64,000 nt of DNA from Hyphomicrobiales bacterium (GCA_900469345.1 UBWZ01000004.1:217527-281526); one strand, 5' to 3'. Shown: positions 36,116 through 45,291, counted from the first letter of the stretch. Notes: generated by a model from the sequence alone, not told the origin. Translations and numbers: made by a program.

Positions 36116-37362
36116 TAGAAGCCGGGGCGGCCATCATCGATATCACGCCGACATGCGGACTTCCGATGTCCGGCTTTGCCGCCCGCAACCAGCCGGCCGA
36201 GGGCGCCCATGACGCATTGACGGCACGCGCCGTGGTCATCGGCGATACGGCAGTCTTGGTAGCGGATGTCATCGGCACCGACGCAGCGATGAGCGCACGG
36301 ATCCGCGAACGTTGCGTGCTGGAGTGCGACAACATCGTCGTCGCTGCGCTCCACACGCATGGCGGTCCAGCTTCCATGACCGGCAGGCTGGGTGTTGCCA
36401 CCGATACCGCCTATCTCGAGCGTCTCGAAGATGCATGCGTCTCCGCCATCAACGCGGCTGCTGCCGCGCGACGACCGGCGACAATCACTTTTGGGATGGG
36501 TAACGACCCGGGGATAGCGCGCAACAGGCGCCGTCCGGGCGGACCCGTGGACGCGTCCCTGCCCCTCCTTCGCATTTGCGGCACCGACGGCGCCATGATC
36601 GCCCTGGTGACGGCCTATGCATGTCATCCGGTTGTGCTGGGCGCTGATAACCGTCTCTGGACCGCCGATTATCCGCACTTCGTCCGGCAGGCGCTGGAGG
36701 AGACGCATCCCGGCGCGGTGGCGCTGTTCATGACCGGCTGTGCGGGCGACGCCAATACCGGTCATTCCGCCCATGCGTCGATCTCGCTCTCGGCCAATCC
36801 GGAGCGCAGCTACGCAACGGCGGAACGGATCGGACACAAGATCGCGGAGGCGGCGCTGTCTGCTCCGCAGACCCCGATGTCGCCACACGCCGTTGCACGC
36901 AACGACCATGTGGTGCTGGAGTTTCAGCGCCGAGAAACTGATCCACCCGACGTGCTGGAGACAAGCTGGCGGCAAGAGGCGGTCACGGCAGACCCGGCGC
37001 GCGAAAGCCTACTCGGCTACTGGGCCGCCTGGGCACGAAGCGTCGCGCCGGCAGTGCCCTCTCCGCTTTCCGCGCGGGTCACGGTGCTGGACTGGGGTGG
37101 ACTGCCACTAGTTGCGCTGCCCGGGGAAATCTTCGCCGAGACCGCGCTGTCGATCCGCGCCGCAATCGGACCCGGCAAACCCGCCTTTGTCATAGGTTTT
37201 GCCCATGACAATCCGGGCTATATCCCGCCGGCTGGCGAGTTCGAATTCGGCGGCTACGAGGTGGATGAAGCACACCGATATTACGGATTGCCGATGACCT
37301 TCGCGCCTGGATCGGCAGAAGCACTTGCGGCATGCGCAATCTCGCTCGCGGCTGGACTCTGA
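36112..37362 (+). CDS. Neutral/alkaline ceramidase-like amidohydrolase (PF04734-type), cytoplasmic
   Basis: This 416-aa protein resembles the N-terminal catalytic domain of neutral ceramidase: AGAAIIDITPTCGLPMSGFAAR, the zinc motif LHTHGGPAS (residues 80-88), the second His in AYACHPVVLGADN (His172) and TADYPHFVRQALE, then ALFMTGCAGDANTG. True ceramidases carry a signal peptide and a C-terminal Ig-like domain. Both are missing here, so this is a cytoplasmic short form. It is coupled (ATGA) to the NagA-like gene and precedes the sugar importer. An N-deacylase acting on an acylated amino sugar is a reasonable proposal but unproven. Confidence 0.78.
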   Translation: MIEAGAAIIDITPTCGLPMSGFAARNQPAEGAHDALTARAVVIGDTAVLVADVIGTDAAMSARIRERCVLECDNIVVAALHTHGGPASMTGRLGVATDTAYLERLEDACVSAINAAAAARRPATITFGMGNDPGIARNRRRPGGPVDASLPLLRICGTDGAMIALVTAYACHPVVLGADNRLWTADYPHFVRQALEETHPGAVALFMTGCAGDANTGHSAHASISLSANPERSYATAERIGHKIAEAALSAPQTPMSPHAVARNDHVVLEFQRRETDPPDVLETSWRQEAVTADPARESLLGYWAAWARSVAPAVPSPLSARVTVLDWGGLPLVALPGEIFAETALSIRAAIGPGKPAFVIGFAHDNPGYIPPAGEFEFGGYEVDEAHRYYGLPMTFAPGSAEALAACAISLAAGL

Positions 37363-37412
37363 CGAGGTCGACGCCGAGGTGGCGCCAAGTAGAGACTATC
37401 TGATGCTTGACA

Positions 37413-37426
37413 CGCAACCGGTTGCA
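37413..37426. promoter_or_regulatory. LacI operator, copy 2
   Basis: CGCAACCGGTTGCA contains the 12-bp palindrome GCAACCGGTTGC (37414-37425), with TTGACA immediately to the left (37407-37412). It lies 38 bp before the binding-protein start. It is the same site as at 33270-33283, so one LacI protein probably controls both transcription units. Confidence 0.75.
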
Positions 37427-37463
37427 TGACAGCTTTTTGGCAATAACATAAGGGAACTGGGAA

Positions 37464-38768
37464 ATGAAAAACGCATATAGCAAGCTCAAAATTTCCACCC
37501 GCGCGCTCGCCATGAGCACGGCTCTCGCCGTAACATTTCTGTCCGGCGTCACGGTCGCCTCTGCCGAGACCCTCACAGTCTGGAGCGGCTACCCCGAGAT
37601 GGCACCGTTTTACCAGCATGTCGCGGATGGCATGAAGGCCGCCCACCCCGACCTTGAGGTCCAGGTCGAGGCAATCGCGCTGCGTGAACATGAAAAACGC
37701 GTCGCGCTCGGCCTGACCGGCGGCGGCCAGGACGGCGTAACCGTCATCGAGCTTTCCGGATCGACTGCGACCCGCTACCTGGAAAACGATCTCCTGCCCG
37801 AAGCTCCGTCCGACATATCGACATTCGTCAAGGATCCGAAGAACTTCGGCACGTTCTTCTCCGACATCGCAAGCAGCAACGGCAAGGTTTATGGTGTGCC
37901 TCTGTTCCGCGGCCAGGGTTCGCTTTTCTACAACACCGACATGTTCAAGGCTGCCGGCCTCACCACGCCGCCCAAGACCATGGAAGAATTCACAGAATAC
38001 GCCAAGAAGCTGACCCAGCGGGATGCCTCCGGCAAGGCAACAGTGTCGGGCTGGAGCCTGCGCCTTTCGGGCGGTGGACAGGGTATCGCGGAAAAGTTTT
38101 GGACCAACCTGCATCAGTTCGGGGGCGCGATCCTGGTGCCGGCCGGCGAGGGCAAATGGAAGACCGACTTCGCCAACGAGGCCGGTCGAAAGGCGCTCAA
38201 GCAGTATCTCGATCTCGTCTTTACGCAGAAGTCCGTAACGCCGGAAATGCCAGCCGATGCCGACGCTTTCGAGCGCGGCCAGACTGCCATGTTCATCCGC
38301 GAATCCTGGGTGATCGGCGACATCGCCAAGAAGGCTCCTGGCCTCAAATATGCAACAGCACCGCTACCGACAGGCTCGATCGCGTTGCCGACCAACCTCT
38401 ATGTCGTCGGTGAAGACGGCAAGGTCGGCTGGGAATTCGCCAAGGCCGCCAACTCGCCAGAAAACCTCGTCTGGCTGCTGCAGAATGTCGGCTGGCTGCC
38501 GAACCGGGCCGGTATCGACTACACGTCGGTGACGGCGAAACAGCCGGCCTTTGCGGCATTCGTCGATTATCCGAAGGGCTACAAGTTCTTCACCCTGCCG
38601 TCGATCGGTCCGATCGAGGAAGTCCTCACCCGCGTCGCCGCCCAGCTTGTCGTCGCATTCGCCGACGCGTCCATGGCCACTGATGACGCCAAGATCGATG
38701 CCTTCCTGAAGAAGACCAGCGACGAGGTGAACACCATCCTCGATCGCGAGGGACTGCTGACAAAATAG
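37464..38768 (+). CDS. Sugar ABC substrate-binding protein (SBP_bac_1, CUT1)
   Basis: This 434-aa protein has a signal peptide ending SGVTVASAE. The mature part begins TLTVWSGYPEMAPFYQHVADGMKAAHPDLEVQVEAI and has the CUT1 binding-protein landmarks (YGVPLFRGQGSLFYNTDMFKAAGLTTPPKTMEEFTEYAKKL, FERGQTAMFIRESWVIGDI). It delivers a mono- or oligosaccharide to the two permeases that follow. It has its own LacI operator and is followed by a hairpin (38788-38812) that probably raises its transcript level over the permeases. The cluster enzymes predict an N-acylated amino sugar or its uronic form as ligand. Confidence 0.92.
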   Translation: MKNAYSKLKISTRALAMSTALAVTFLSGVTVASAETLTVWSGYPEMAPFYQHVADGMKAAHPDLEVQVEAIALREHEKRVALGLTGGGQDGVTVIELSGSTATRYLENDLLPEAPSDISTFVKDPKNFGTFFSDIASSNGKVYGVPLFRGQGSLFYNTDMFKAAGLTTPPKTMEEFTEYAKKLTQRDASGKATVSGWSLRLSGGGQGIAEKFWTNLHQFGGAILVPAGEGKWKTDFANEAGRKALKQYLDLVFTQKSVTPEMPADADAFERGQTAMFIRESWVIGDIAKKAPGLKYATAPLPTGSIALPTNLYVVGEDGKVGWEFAKAANSPENLVWLLQNVGWLPNRAGIDYTSVTAKQPAFAAFVDYPKGYKFFTLPSIGPIEEVLTRVAAQLVVAFADASMATDDAKIDAFLKKTSDEVNTILDREGLLTK

Positions 38769-38787
38769 CGCGGTCGCGTCTAAGGCT

Positions 38788-38812
38788 CGGCCTGATCGCC
38801 TGTGATCGGCCG
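38788..38812 (+). other. Hairpin after the binding-protein gene
   Basis: CGGCC-T-GATC pairs with GATC-GGCCG around a 6-nt loop, with one bulged base. It is located between the binding protein stop and the first permease. A U tract is absent, so it is best read as an RNA-stabilising or attenuating structure. Confidence 0.5.
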
Positions 38813-38897
38813 AACCATTATCAGGAAATCAAAGTCCGGCCTCCAGAGCGGCCGGACTCGCCCTGCTCCGAACTCATACGATCTACGGGCCGAACGC

Positions 38898-39785
38898 ATG
38901 CTGAAGCGCAAGAGATTCTTCTTTGCGATCCTCGCGATCCTGCCGACACTGGCGATCTTCGCCTATGTGCGGCTTTATCCGATCGCGGACACTTTGAGGC
39001 TGAGCCTCTTCCAGTGGAACATCCTTTCAAAGAACAAGCCCTTCATCGGACTCGCGAATTTCCGCGAACTGCTGGGTGACCACCTGTTTCTCGACGCGCT
39101 TATCAACACCACGATCATCGCTTTCGGCGTGCTGGTCCTGACGATTCCAATGGCGATGATTATCGCAGCGATGCTCTTTCACCGGACGCGTTCGAGAATG
39201 GCGGGTTTCTACGAGACCGCAGTTTTCATCCCACATGTCGTTTCGCTCGTCCCTGCGGCGATGGCCTGGAAATGGATATTCGACGCCCGGCTCGGACCAC
39301 TGAACGCACTCCTCGATTTCATCGGCATTCCGATGCAGAACTGGCTTTTTGATCCGGTGCTGTCGGTCATCTGCATCATCGTCCTCTGCTCCTGGCAGGC
39401 GCTCGGTTATGCCGTGCTGATCTATCTCGTCGGCTTCAAGAACCTGCCTGTTTCGCTGTATGAGGCGGCCAAGCTCGACGGCGCCTCCGGTCCGCAGAGT
39501 TTCTGGCACCTATCAATCCCGATGCTGAAGCCGATCACGCTCTACGTCTCGGTCGTTACGCTCGTCTCCGGCTTCAATGTCTACGCGCAGGCTTTCGTAC
39601 TCGCGTCGGATGCGCAGGGTGCGCCGGGCCGGCAGGTGCGCGTGCTCGTCCTCGACATGCTGGAGAACAGTTTTCGCAACTACCGCGTCGGATATGCCGC
39701 GTCGGAGGCGGTCGTACTTCTGGTCATCGTGCTGGGACTGACGCTGATCCAGTTTTCCATGCTGCGGGAAAGGGGCAAGTCATGA
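38898..39785 (+). CDS. Sugar ABC importer permease (MalF/UgpA-like)
   Basis: This 295-aa CUT1 permease has six membrane segments, an N-terminal RKRFFFAILAILPTLAIFAYVRLYPI, ANFRELLG, and the EAA loop VSLYEAAKLDGASGPQSFWHLSIPMLKPI. The ATG at 38898 gives the usual UgpA length; a GTG at 38802 lies inside the preceding hairpin region and lacks a ribosome site. It overlaps the second permease by ATGA. It forms the channel with the permease at 39782-40675. Confidence 0.9.
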   Translation: MLKRKRFFFAILAILPTLAIFAYVRLYPIADTLRLSLFQWNILSKNKPFIGLANFRELLGDHLFLDALINTTIIAFGVLVLTIPMAMIIAAMLFHRTRSRMAGFYETAVFIPHVVSLVPAAMAWKWIFDARLGPLNALLDFIGIPMQNWLFDPVLSVICIIVLCSWQALGYAVLIYLVGFKNLPVSLYEAAKLDGASGPQSFWHLSIPMLKPITLYVSVVTLVSGFNVYAQAFVLASDAQGAPGRQVRVLVLDMLENSFRNYRVGYAASEAVVLLVIVLGLTLIQFSMLRERGKS

Positions 39786-40675
39786 CCTTCGAGACCATGC
39801 GCCACACCGAGCAGACTGCTGAGGAACTGGCCGAAGGCGTACGCCTGCGCCGAAGAAAGAAGCTGACCAATCTGGCGATCGACATCTTTCTCCTTAGCGT
39901 TTCGGTTCTGATGCTGCTGCCGCTGGTCTTGCTTGTCGCGAACGCCTTCAAGACGCCGGCAGAAATGCTCGCTTGGCCACCAACCATAGTTCCGGGCGAC
40001 CCGACGCTCGACAATTTCAAGGCGGTTCTTTCGGAAACGCCATTGCTTCGCTGGATCGGCAACAGCATCGCATTCGCGGTCATGTCGACCATCGCCATCG
40101 TCGCCACGTCAGCGATTGCCGGTTACGTTTTCGGGAAGTTCCGCTTCGCCACGATGAACGTGCTCTTTGCATTGTTTCTCGCGACGGCGATCGTGCCGTT
40201 CGAAGTCTACATGATCCCGCTTTATTTCCAGGCCAAAAGCCTCGGGATCCTGAATTCCGTCTGGGGTCTACTGCTCGGTTATCTGGTGATGAGCTTCGGC
40301 ATCTTCCTGATCCGGCAGAACGTCATTCATTCCATTCCCGATGAGTTGCTGGAAGCCGCACGCATTGACGGCGCCGGCGAGTTCTGGATCTTCTTCCGCA
40401 TCGTTCTGCCGCTCCTGCGCGGCGCTCTCGGAGCGCTTGCGGTGCTCGCGTTCTTCCAGGCATGGACCGCCTTCGCGTGGCCGATGATCGTCACCACAAC
40501 CCGGTCGAGCTACACGATCGAGGTCGGGCTAGCCCTGTTCCAGACCGGCTTCACCGTCGATCTTGGCCGCCTGAGCGCTGCGTCCGCGACCGTCCTCATT
40601 CCGTCGATCCTGCTGTTCGTCATCCTGCGCCGCAATTTCGTGCAGGGCGTCGCTAGCACCGGTCTGAAGGAATGA
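39782..40675 (+). CDS. Sugar ABC importer permease (MalG/UgpE-like)
   Basis: This 297-aa CUT1 permease has KLTNLAIDIFLLSVSVLMLLPLVLLVANAFKTPAEMLAWPP near the start and the EAA loop IPDELLEAARIDGAGEFWIFFRIVLPLLRGALGALAVLAFFQAWTAFAWPM. It is coupled at both ends: ATGA overlap with the previous permease and with the AGE-family epimerase gene. It is the inner-membrane partner of the permease at 38898-39785. Confidence 0.92.
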   Translation: MTFETMRHTEQTAEELAEGVRLRRRKKLTNLAIDIFLLSVSVLMLLPLVLLVANAFKTPAEMLAWPPTIVPGDPTLDNFKAVLSETPLLRWIGNSIAFAVMSTIAIVATSAIAGYVFGKFRFATMNVLFALFLATAIVPFEVYMIPLYFQAKSLGILNSVWGLLLGYLVMSFGIFLIRQNVIHSIPDELLEAARIDGAGEFWIFFRIVLPLLRGALGALAVLAFFQAWTAFAWPMIVTTTRSSYTIEVGLALFQTGFTVDLGRLSAASATVLIPSILLFVILRRNFVQGVASTGLKE

Positions 40676-41898
40676 CGGGGATGGAGTTTTTCGAAGAGGC
40701 CCGCAGGACCTATGCCGCAGCCAACGCCGGCACGCTCTACTGGATGCTGCAACGACCGGCGCTTGGGAACGGTTTCCTGAATACCAAGCAGAACAGCCTG
40801 ACTTTACAGAATTACGGTCTGGACGATGGCGCTCGAGGGCCGGCTTACACCTATGGCTGGATCCAGGGGCGCGGCCTCGAAGCCCTCGTCACTCACGCAG
40901 ATTTCTTCGCTCGGGAACTGCCGCCTCTGGCCGGGAAGCTCGATACTGCAGGTAGGCGTCTGTATCAGGCGATTGCCAGCCTGCAGAAGCCAAGCGGTCA
41001 TGCCTATTTCTGCTACGACCAGGATATGAATGCGGTCTACGCTGATGCGGCCGGCGGAGTTCACGCCCAGGAAAAACCGGAGCTGATATATTCCTATTCC
41101 GATGCCTTCGTCGCCAAAGGCCTTGTGGCAGCCGCAAGCCGCTATGCCCTGCCCGATCTGGGCAATCACCTTGCCTATTTCGATCGGGTCGTTGCCTCCA
41201 TCGAGGCCCAGCACTTCCAGATCGACGAGCGCCGGCCGCTCTCCACTGACAGCATCGCCAACCAGCCGGACGATTTTGGTCCGCGCATGATCCTGCTGGG
41301 CGCCGCCGGCATGCTGAAGCGCCTCGGCCACACTGCGCATCTCGGCTATGCAGACCGCTTTATCGCCCACATCCTCGACCGGCACTTTGACGCCCAATCC
41401 GGACTGCTTCGCAATGTGCCGGGCGGAGATGCGTGCAATCCCGGTCACGGTATCGAGTTCGTCGGCTTCGCCATGGATCATCTCGGCGATGCCGCCGATC
41501 CGCGATTGGTCGCCAGTCTCGAACGTATTCTCCTGTCGTCCTTTGAAAAGGGTCTTGTCGGACCGGGCATTGCACTCACCGTATCCGTTGAGACCGGCGA
41601 GCCGCAGAGCCCCTATTGTCCCTGGTGGTCGTTGCCGGAGGCGATCCGATCCGCTGCACTTGTCCACCGGCGCACAGGCAGCGCCCACAGCCTGGCCCTC
41701 TGGAAGACCGCGCACGCGGCTTTCTTCGTGCATTACTGGCGTGGCACGCCGCCAATCGCCTACCAGACAATGACCATGGACGGCCCGGCGGATTACGTGC
41801 CCGCTACACCGGATCTCGATCCGGCCTACCACACCGGATTGAGCCTGCTCGCAGCCATTCGCGTTGCTGACCAGTTCACGCCCGCTACACTCGTATAG
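40672..41898 (+). CDS. N-acylglucosamine 2-epimerase (AGE) family protein
   Basis: This 408-aa (alpha/alpha)6-barrel protein has the AGE landmarks: GRGLEALVTHADFFARE, HAYFCYDQDMN, AYSDAFVAKGL-like ELIYSYSDAFVAKGLVAAA, the catalytic His region CNPGHGIEFVGFAMDHLGD, and CPWWSLPEAIRSAALVH near the C-terminus. AGE-family enzymes interconvert C2 epimers such as GlcNAc/ManNAc or glucose/mannose. Start: the ATG overlapping the permease stop (40672) is used; an ATG at 40681 has AGGA at better spacing. In this cluster it would epimerise the imported sugar before deacylation or oxidation. The substrate is not certain. Confidence 0.85.
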   Translation: MTGMEFFEEARRTYAAANAGTLYWMLQRPALGNGFLNTKQNSLTLQNYGLDDGARGPAYTYGWIQGRGLEALVTHADFFARELPPLAGKLDTAGRRLYQAIASLQKPSGHAYFCYDQDMNAVYADAAGGVHAQEKPELIYSYSDAFVAKGLVAAASRYALPDLGNHLAYFDRVVASIEAQHFQIDERRPLSTDSIANQPDDFGPRMILLGAAGMLKRLGHTAHLGYADRFIAHILDRHFDAQSGLLRNVPGGDACNPGHGIEFVGFAMDHLGDAADPRLVASLERILLSSFEKGLVGPGIALTVSVETGEPQSPYCPWWSLPEAIRSAALVHRRTGSAHSLALWKTAHAAFFVHYWRGTPPIAYQTMTMDGPADYVPATPDLDPAYHTGLSLLAAIRVADQFTPATLV

Positions 41899-41910
41899 TC
41901 AGGATAGATC

Positions 41911-42978
41911 ATGGCTTCCGTTGAGATCCAAAACGTCCGCAAGGCCTATGGAGATTTCGAGATCATCAAGGGCGTTTCGGTGGAAGTGCCGGATGGCGCC
42001 TTCGTCGTGTTGGTCGGTCCCTCAGGTTGCGGCAAGTCTACGCTGCTTCGGATGATCGCCGGCCTCGAGGAGATCACCAGCGGCACGATGCGCATCGATG
42101 GTCGGATCATCAACGATGTAGAGCCCAAGAACCGTGACATCGCCATGGTCTTCCAGAATTATGCGCTTTACCCGCACATGACGATTGCCGAAAACATGGG
42201 CTTCTCGCTCCGGCTCGCCAAGACATCCAAGGATGAGATTGCAAAGCGCGTCGTGGATGCAGCGCGCATCCTCGGGCTTTCCGACTATCTCGAACGCTAT
42301 CCGAAACAGCTGTCGGGCGGCCAACGCCAGCGCGTCGCCATGGGCCGCGCCATCGTGCGCGATCCAAAGGTCTTCCTGTTCGACGAACCGCTTTCCAACC
42401 TTGATGCCAAGCTGCGCGTGCAGATGCGTGCCGAACTGAAAGACATCCACGCCCGGCTGAAAACCACGACGGTCTACGTCACCCACGACCAGATCGAGGC
42501 AATGACGATGGCCGATCGGATCGTTGTGATGAAGGACGGCCTGGTCGAACAGGTCGGCGCCCCGCTCGATCTCTACGACAGCCCCGCCAACATATTTGTC
42601 GCGAGCTTCATCGGCTCGCCCTCGATGAATTTTCTGAACGTGCACGTTGGCGCCGACCGCCGCTGTGTAGTCACCGAGCACGGCGTTCAACTGCCACTGG
42701 CAGCCGAGGTGGCGGCCTCACCCGAGACGGTGGTGACTTACGGGATCCGGCCCGAGCATCTGTTCGTCACGACGGCAGACGACGGCATTCCGATGACCGT
42801 GACCAATGTCGAACCAACCGGAGCCGAGACCTTCGTTCAGGGGACGGTGGACGGACAGAAGATTTCGGCCCAGCTGCGCGAGCGCGTCATCATCAAGGTC
42901 GGCGACGTGCTTCATCTCAGCTTCAACCCGAGCAATGGCCACCTCTTTGATACCGATACCGGTGTTCGCATCGGCTGA
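41911..42978 (+). CDS. Sugar ABC importer ATPase (UgpC/MsmK/MalK-like)
   Basis: This 355-aa ATPase has [66 protein letters not shown] and YVTHDQIEAMTMADRIVVM, followed by a C-terminal TOBE/regulatory domain (from about residue 240). It is the standard CUT1 ATPase for the importer encoded just upstream. Only 12 bp separate it from the AGE gene, so it is in the same transcript. A 118-bp gap without a clear terminator leads to the mannonate dehydratase gene. Confidence 0.93.
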   Translation: MASVEIQNVRKAYGDFEIIKGVSVEVPDGAFVVLVGPSGCGKSTLLRMIAGLEEITSGTMRIDGRIINDVEPKNRDIAMVFQNYALYPHMTIAENMGFSLRLAKTSKDEIAKRVVDAARILGLSDYLERYPKQLSGGQRQRVAMGRAIVRDPKVFLFDEPLSNLDAKLRVQMRAELKDIHARLKTTTVYVTHDQIEAMTMADRIVVMKDGLVEQVGAPLDLYDSPANIFVASFIGSPSMNFLNVHVGADRRCVVTEHGVQLPLAAEVAASPETVVTYGIRPEHLFVTTADDGIPMTVTNVEPTGAETFVQGTVDGQKISAQLRERVIIKVGDVLHLSFNPSNGHLFDTDTGVRIG

Positions 42979-43096
42979 GCACCGATGATTGGAACAGACG
43001 TGGCTACAAATGAAGCCGGACGATCGTCGCAGCACATCTTTCATCAATCATACGGGGTGAGCATATCCTGATGATACTCGCCAAGGGCACAGCGAA

Positions 43097-44281
43097 ATGA
43101 AACAGACATGGCGTTGGTTCGGGCCGGACGATACAGTGACGCTCCCCCGTGTACGACAGGCAGGCGCGAGCGGCGTCGTGACGGCGCTGCATCATCTGAA
43201 CGACGGCCGAGCGTGGCCCGAGGATGAGATCCTCAAGCGCATGGCGATGATCGAGGATGCCGGCCTGACATGGTCCGTGGTCGAAAGCATTATCGTGCAC
43301 GAGGATGTCAAGACACGGACGGGGCGCTACCGCGACCTCATCGAAAACTACAAGACGTCGATCCGCGCCGTCGGCAAGGCTGGCCTCGGTACCGTCTGCT
43401 ACAATTTCATGGCAATCACGGACTGGACACGCACCGATCTCGACTACCGGATGCCGCATGGTGGCACAGCCCTGCGCTTCGACATCGTCGAATTCTGCGC
43501 CTACGACGTCTTTATCCTGAAGCGGCCAGGCGCCGAGACCGACCATCCGGCCGATCGCATCACCAAAGCCGGAGCGCGGCTTGCTGCCATGAGCGAGAGC
43601 GATCTCGCAAGGCTGGAGCGCAACCTGATCGAATGGGTGCCGGCTCGCGAATTCGTCTACGACCGCCAGAGCCTCAACCGCATGCTGGATGTCTATGGCG
43701 AACTTTCGACCGAAGGATTTCGTGCCAATCTCGTCGAGTTCTTGGCGGAGATCGTTCCGGTCGCCGAAGAGGCCGGCGTGAAAATGGCAATCCATCCAGA
43801 TGACCCGCCCTTCCCTCTTTTCGGCCTGCCGCGCGTGGTCTGCAAGGCCTCGGATGTGCGAGCCCTCCTTGCAGCCGTGCCCTCGCCGTCCAACGGGATC
43901 ACGCTCTGCACCGGATCCTACGGCGCCAATCCAGAAAACGACCTGGTATCGATGGCGCGGGAATTCGCGGCAGACATTCATTTCGCGCATCTGCGCAACG
44001 TCACGAAGGAAGGCGACGGATCCTTCCACGAGGCCGAGCACCTGGAAGGTGATACTGACATGATCCGCGTGGTCGAAGCGCTGATGGTAGAAGAGCGCCG
44101 CCGCCTTGCCGAGGGTCGACAGGATCACGAGATCCCGATGAGGCCGGACCACGGACACGCGATCGTCGACGACATTGGCAAGAGCGTGAACCCTGGCTAT
44201 TCCTGCATCGGCCGGCTGAAGGGTCTCGCCGAACTGCGCGGCGTGATGCGCACCATCGACGCGCTGGGGCGCCGATCATGA
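43097..44281 (+). CDS. uxuA: Mannonate dehydratase
   Basis: This 394-aa protein matches UxuA throughout: MKQTWRWFGPDDTVTLPRVRQAGASGVVTALHH, AGLTWSVVESIIVHEDVKTRTG, VCYNFMAITDWTRTDL, IHPDDPPFPLFGLPRVV, LCTGSYGANPENDLV, HFAHLRNVTKEGDGSFHEAEHLEGDTDM and RPDHGHAIVDDI. It dehydrates D-mannonate to 2-keto-3-deoxygluconate with a divalent metal held by the conserved His/Cys residues. Its length is normal. KDG kinase and aldolase genes are not in the window. Its presence beside an amino-sugar set implies the pathway passes through an onate intermediate. It overlaps the next gene by ATGA. Confidence 0.93.
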   Translation: MKQTWRWFGPDDTVTLPRVRQAGASGVVTALHHLNDGRAWPEDEILKRMAMIEDAGLTWSVVESIIVHEDVKTRTGRYRDLIENYKTSIRAVGKAGLGTVCYNFMAITDWTRTDLDYRMPHGGTALRFDIVEFCAYDVFILKRPGAETDHPADRITKAGARLAAMSESDLARLERNLIEWVPAREFVYDRQSLNRMLDVYGELSTEGFRANLVEFLAEIVPVAEEAGVKMAIHPDDPPFPLFGLPRVVCKASDVRALLAAVPSPSNGITLCTGSYGANPENDLVSMAREFAADIHFAHLRNVTKEGDGSFHEAEHLEGDTDMIRVVEALMVEERRRLAEGRQDHEIPMRPDHGHAIVDDIGKSVNPGYSCIGRLKGLAELRGVMRTIDALGRRS

Positions 44282-45291
44282 AAAAACCGGGCGTCGCGAT
44301 CATCGGTCTTGGCATGGCGGCGGGCCACCACGCCCGCAGCCTGATCGACCTCGCCGATCAGGTCGACATGGTCGCCGCCTACAGCCCGACGAAGGCGCGC
44401 CGCCTTGCCTTTGCCGCGCAGTACGGATTGCCGGTGACCGATACAGTTTCCGATATCTATCATGACGAGCGGGTCGACGCGGTGCTGATCCTGACACCAC
44501 CGAATACCCATCTCGAGCTGGTCGAACAGGCGGCAAAGGCCGGCAAGCACATCCTTCTCGAAAAGCCGCTCGATGTCTCGTTGGAGCGTGCCCGAGCGAT
44601 CGTTTCGGTTGCCCGCGACGCCGGCGTCCTGCTGTCCGTCGTTCTGCAGAACCGGTTCCGATCCTCCTTCAGGACGGCGCAGGACCTTCTGCGGTCAGGC
44701 CAGCTCGGAATGATCCTCGAGGCGACAGCGAGCGTCCGCAACTGGCGGCCGCAGAGCTATTACGACGAGCCAGGTCGCGGCACGCTTGCGCGCGACGGTG
44801 GCGGTGTTCTGTTGACCCAGGCGATCCACACGATCGATCTGTTGCTGGCCCTCGCTGGCAAGCCCTTGGACGTCACCGCTTCCGTCCGGACCTCTCCAAT
44901 CCACCGGATGGAAACGGAAGACCTGGTGAATGCGACGTTTCGTTTCGAAAATGGCGCCATGGGGACGCTGAACGCGACGACCTGCGCTTATCCCGGCTAC
45001 CCCGACCGCATCGAGCTGATCTGCACGAATGGGACGGCGATCCTCACCGGAGACAGTCTCGACGCAACGCTGCAGGGCGGCCGCAGAATTACGGCCGGTC
45101 AAAACCTCGCGTCCGGAAGCGGAAGCGACCCGATGGGGTTCGGCCATGAGTTGCATCGCCTGCTTATCGAAGAATTCGTGAAGGCGATCACCTCGGGGCT
45201 GCCCATCACCGTAGATGGAGAGGCCGCCCTACGTGCTCAAGCATTCATCAGTAGCGTCACCGATGCCGGAAAGCGGCAAACCGAAAAGTAG
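44278..45291 (+). CDS. Gfo/Idh/MocA family oxidoreductase
   Basis: This 337-aa NAD(P)-dependent dehydrogenase starts with a Rossmann fold (GVAIIGLGMAAGHHARSLIDLAD), followed by DERVDAVLILTPPNTHLELVEQAAKAGKHILLEKPLDVSLERA, where EKPLD holds the catalytic Lys. The C-terminal domain has RDGGGVLLTQAIHTIDLLLALAG. Such enzymes oxidise sugars, inositols or aminosugars at a ring hydroxyl. It is coupled to uxuA and ends the island just before a strong terminator. It may make the keto or onate intermediate for UxuA. The exact substrate is unknown. Confidence 0.9.
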   Translation: MKKPGVAIIGLGMAAGHHARSLIDLADQVDMVAAYSPTKARRLAFAAQYGLPVTDTVSDIYHDERVDAVLILTPPNTHLELVEQAAKAGKHILLEKPLDVSLERARAIVSVARDAGVLLSVVLQNRFRSSFRTAQDLLRSGQLGMILEATASVRNWRPQSYYDEPGRGTLARDGGGVLLTQAIHTIDLLLALAGKPLDVTASVRTSPIHRMETEDLVNATFRFENGAMGTLNATTCAYPGYPDRIELICTNGTAILTGDSLDATLQGGRRITAGQNLASGSGSDPMGFGHELHRLLIEEFVKAITSGLPITVDGEAALRAQAFISSVTDAGKRQTEK

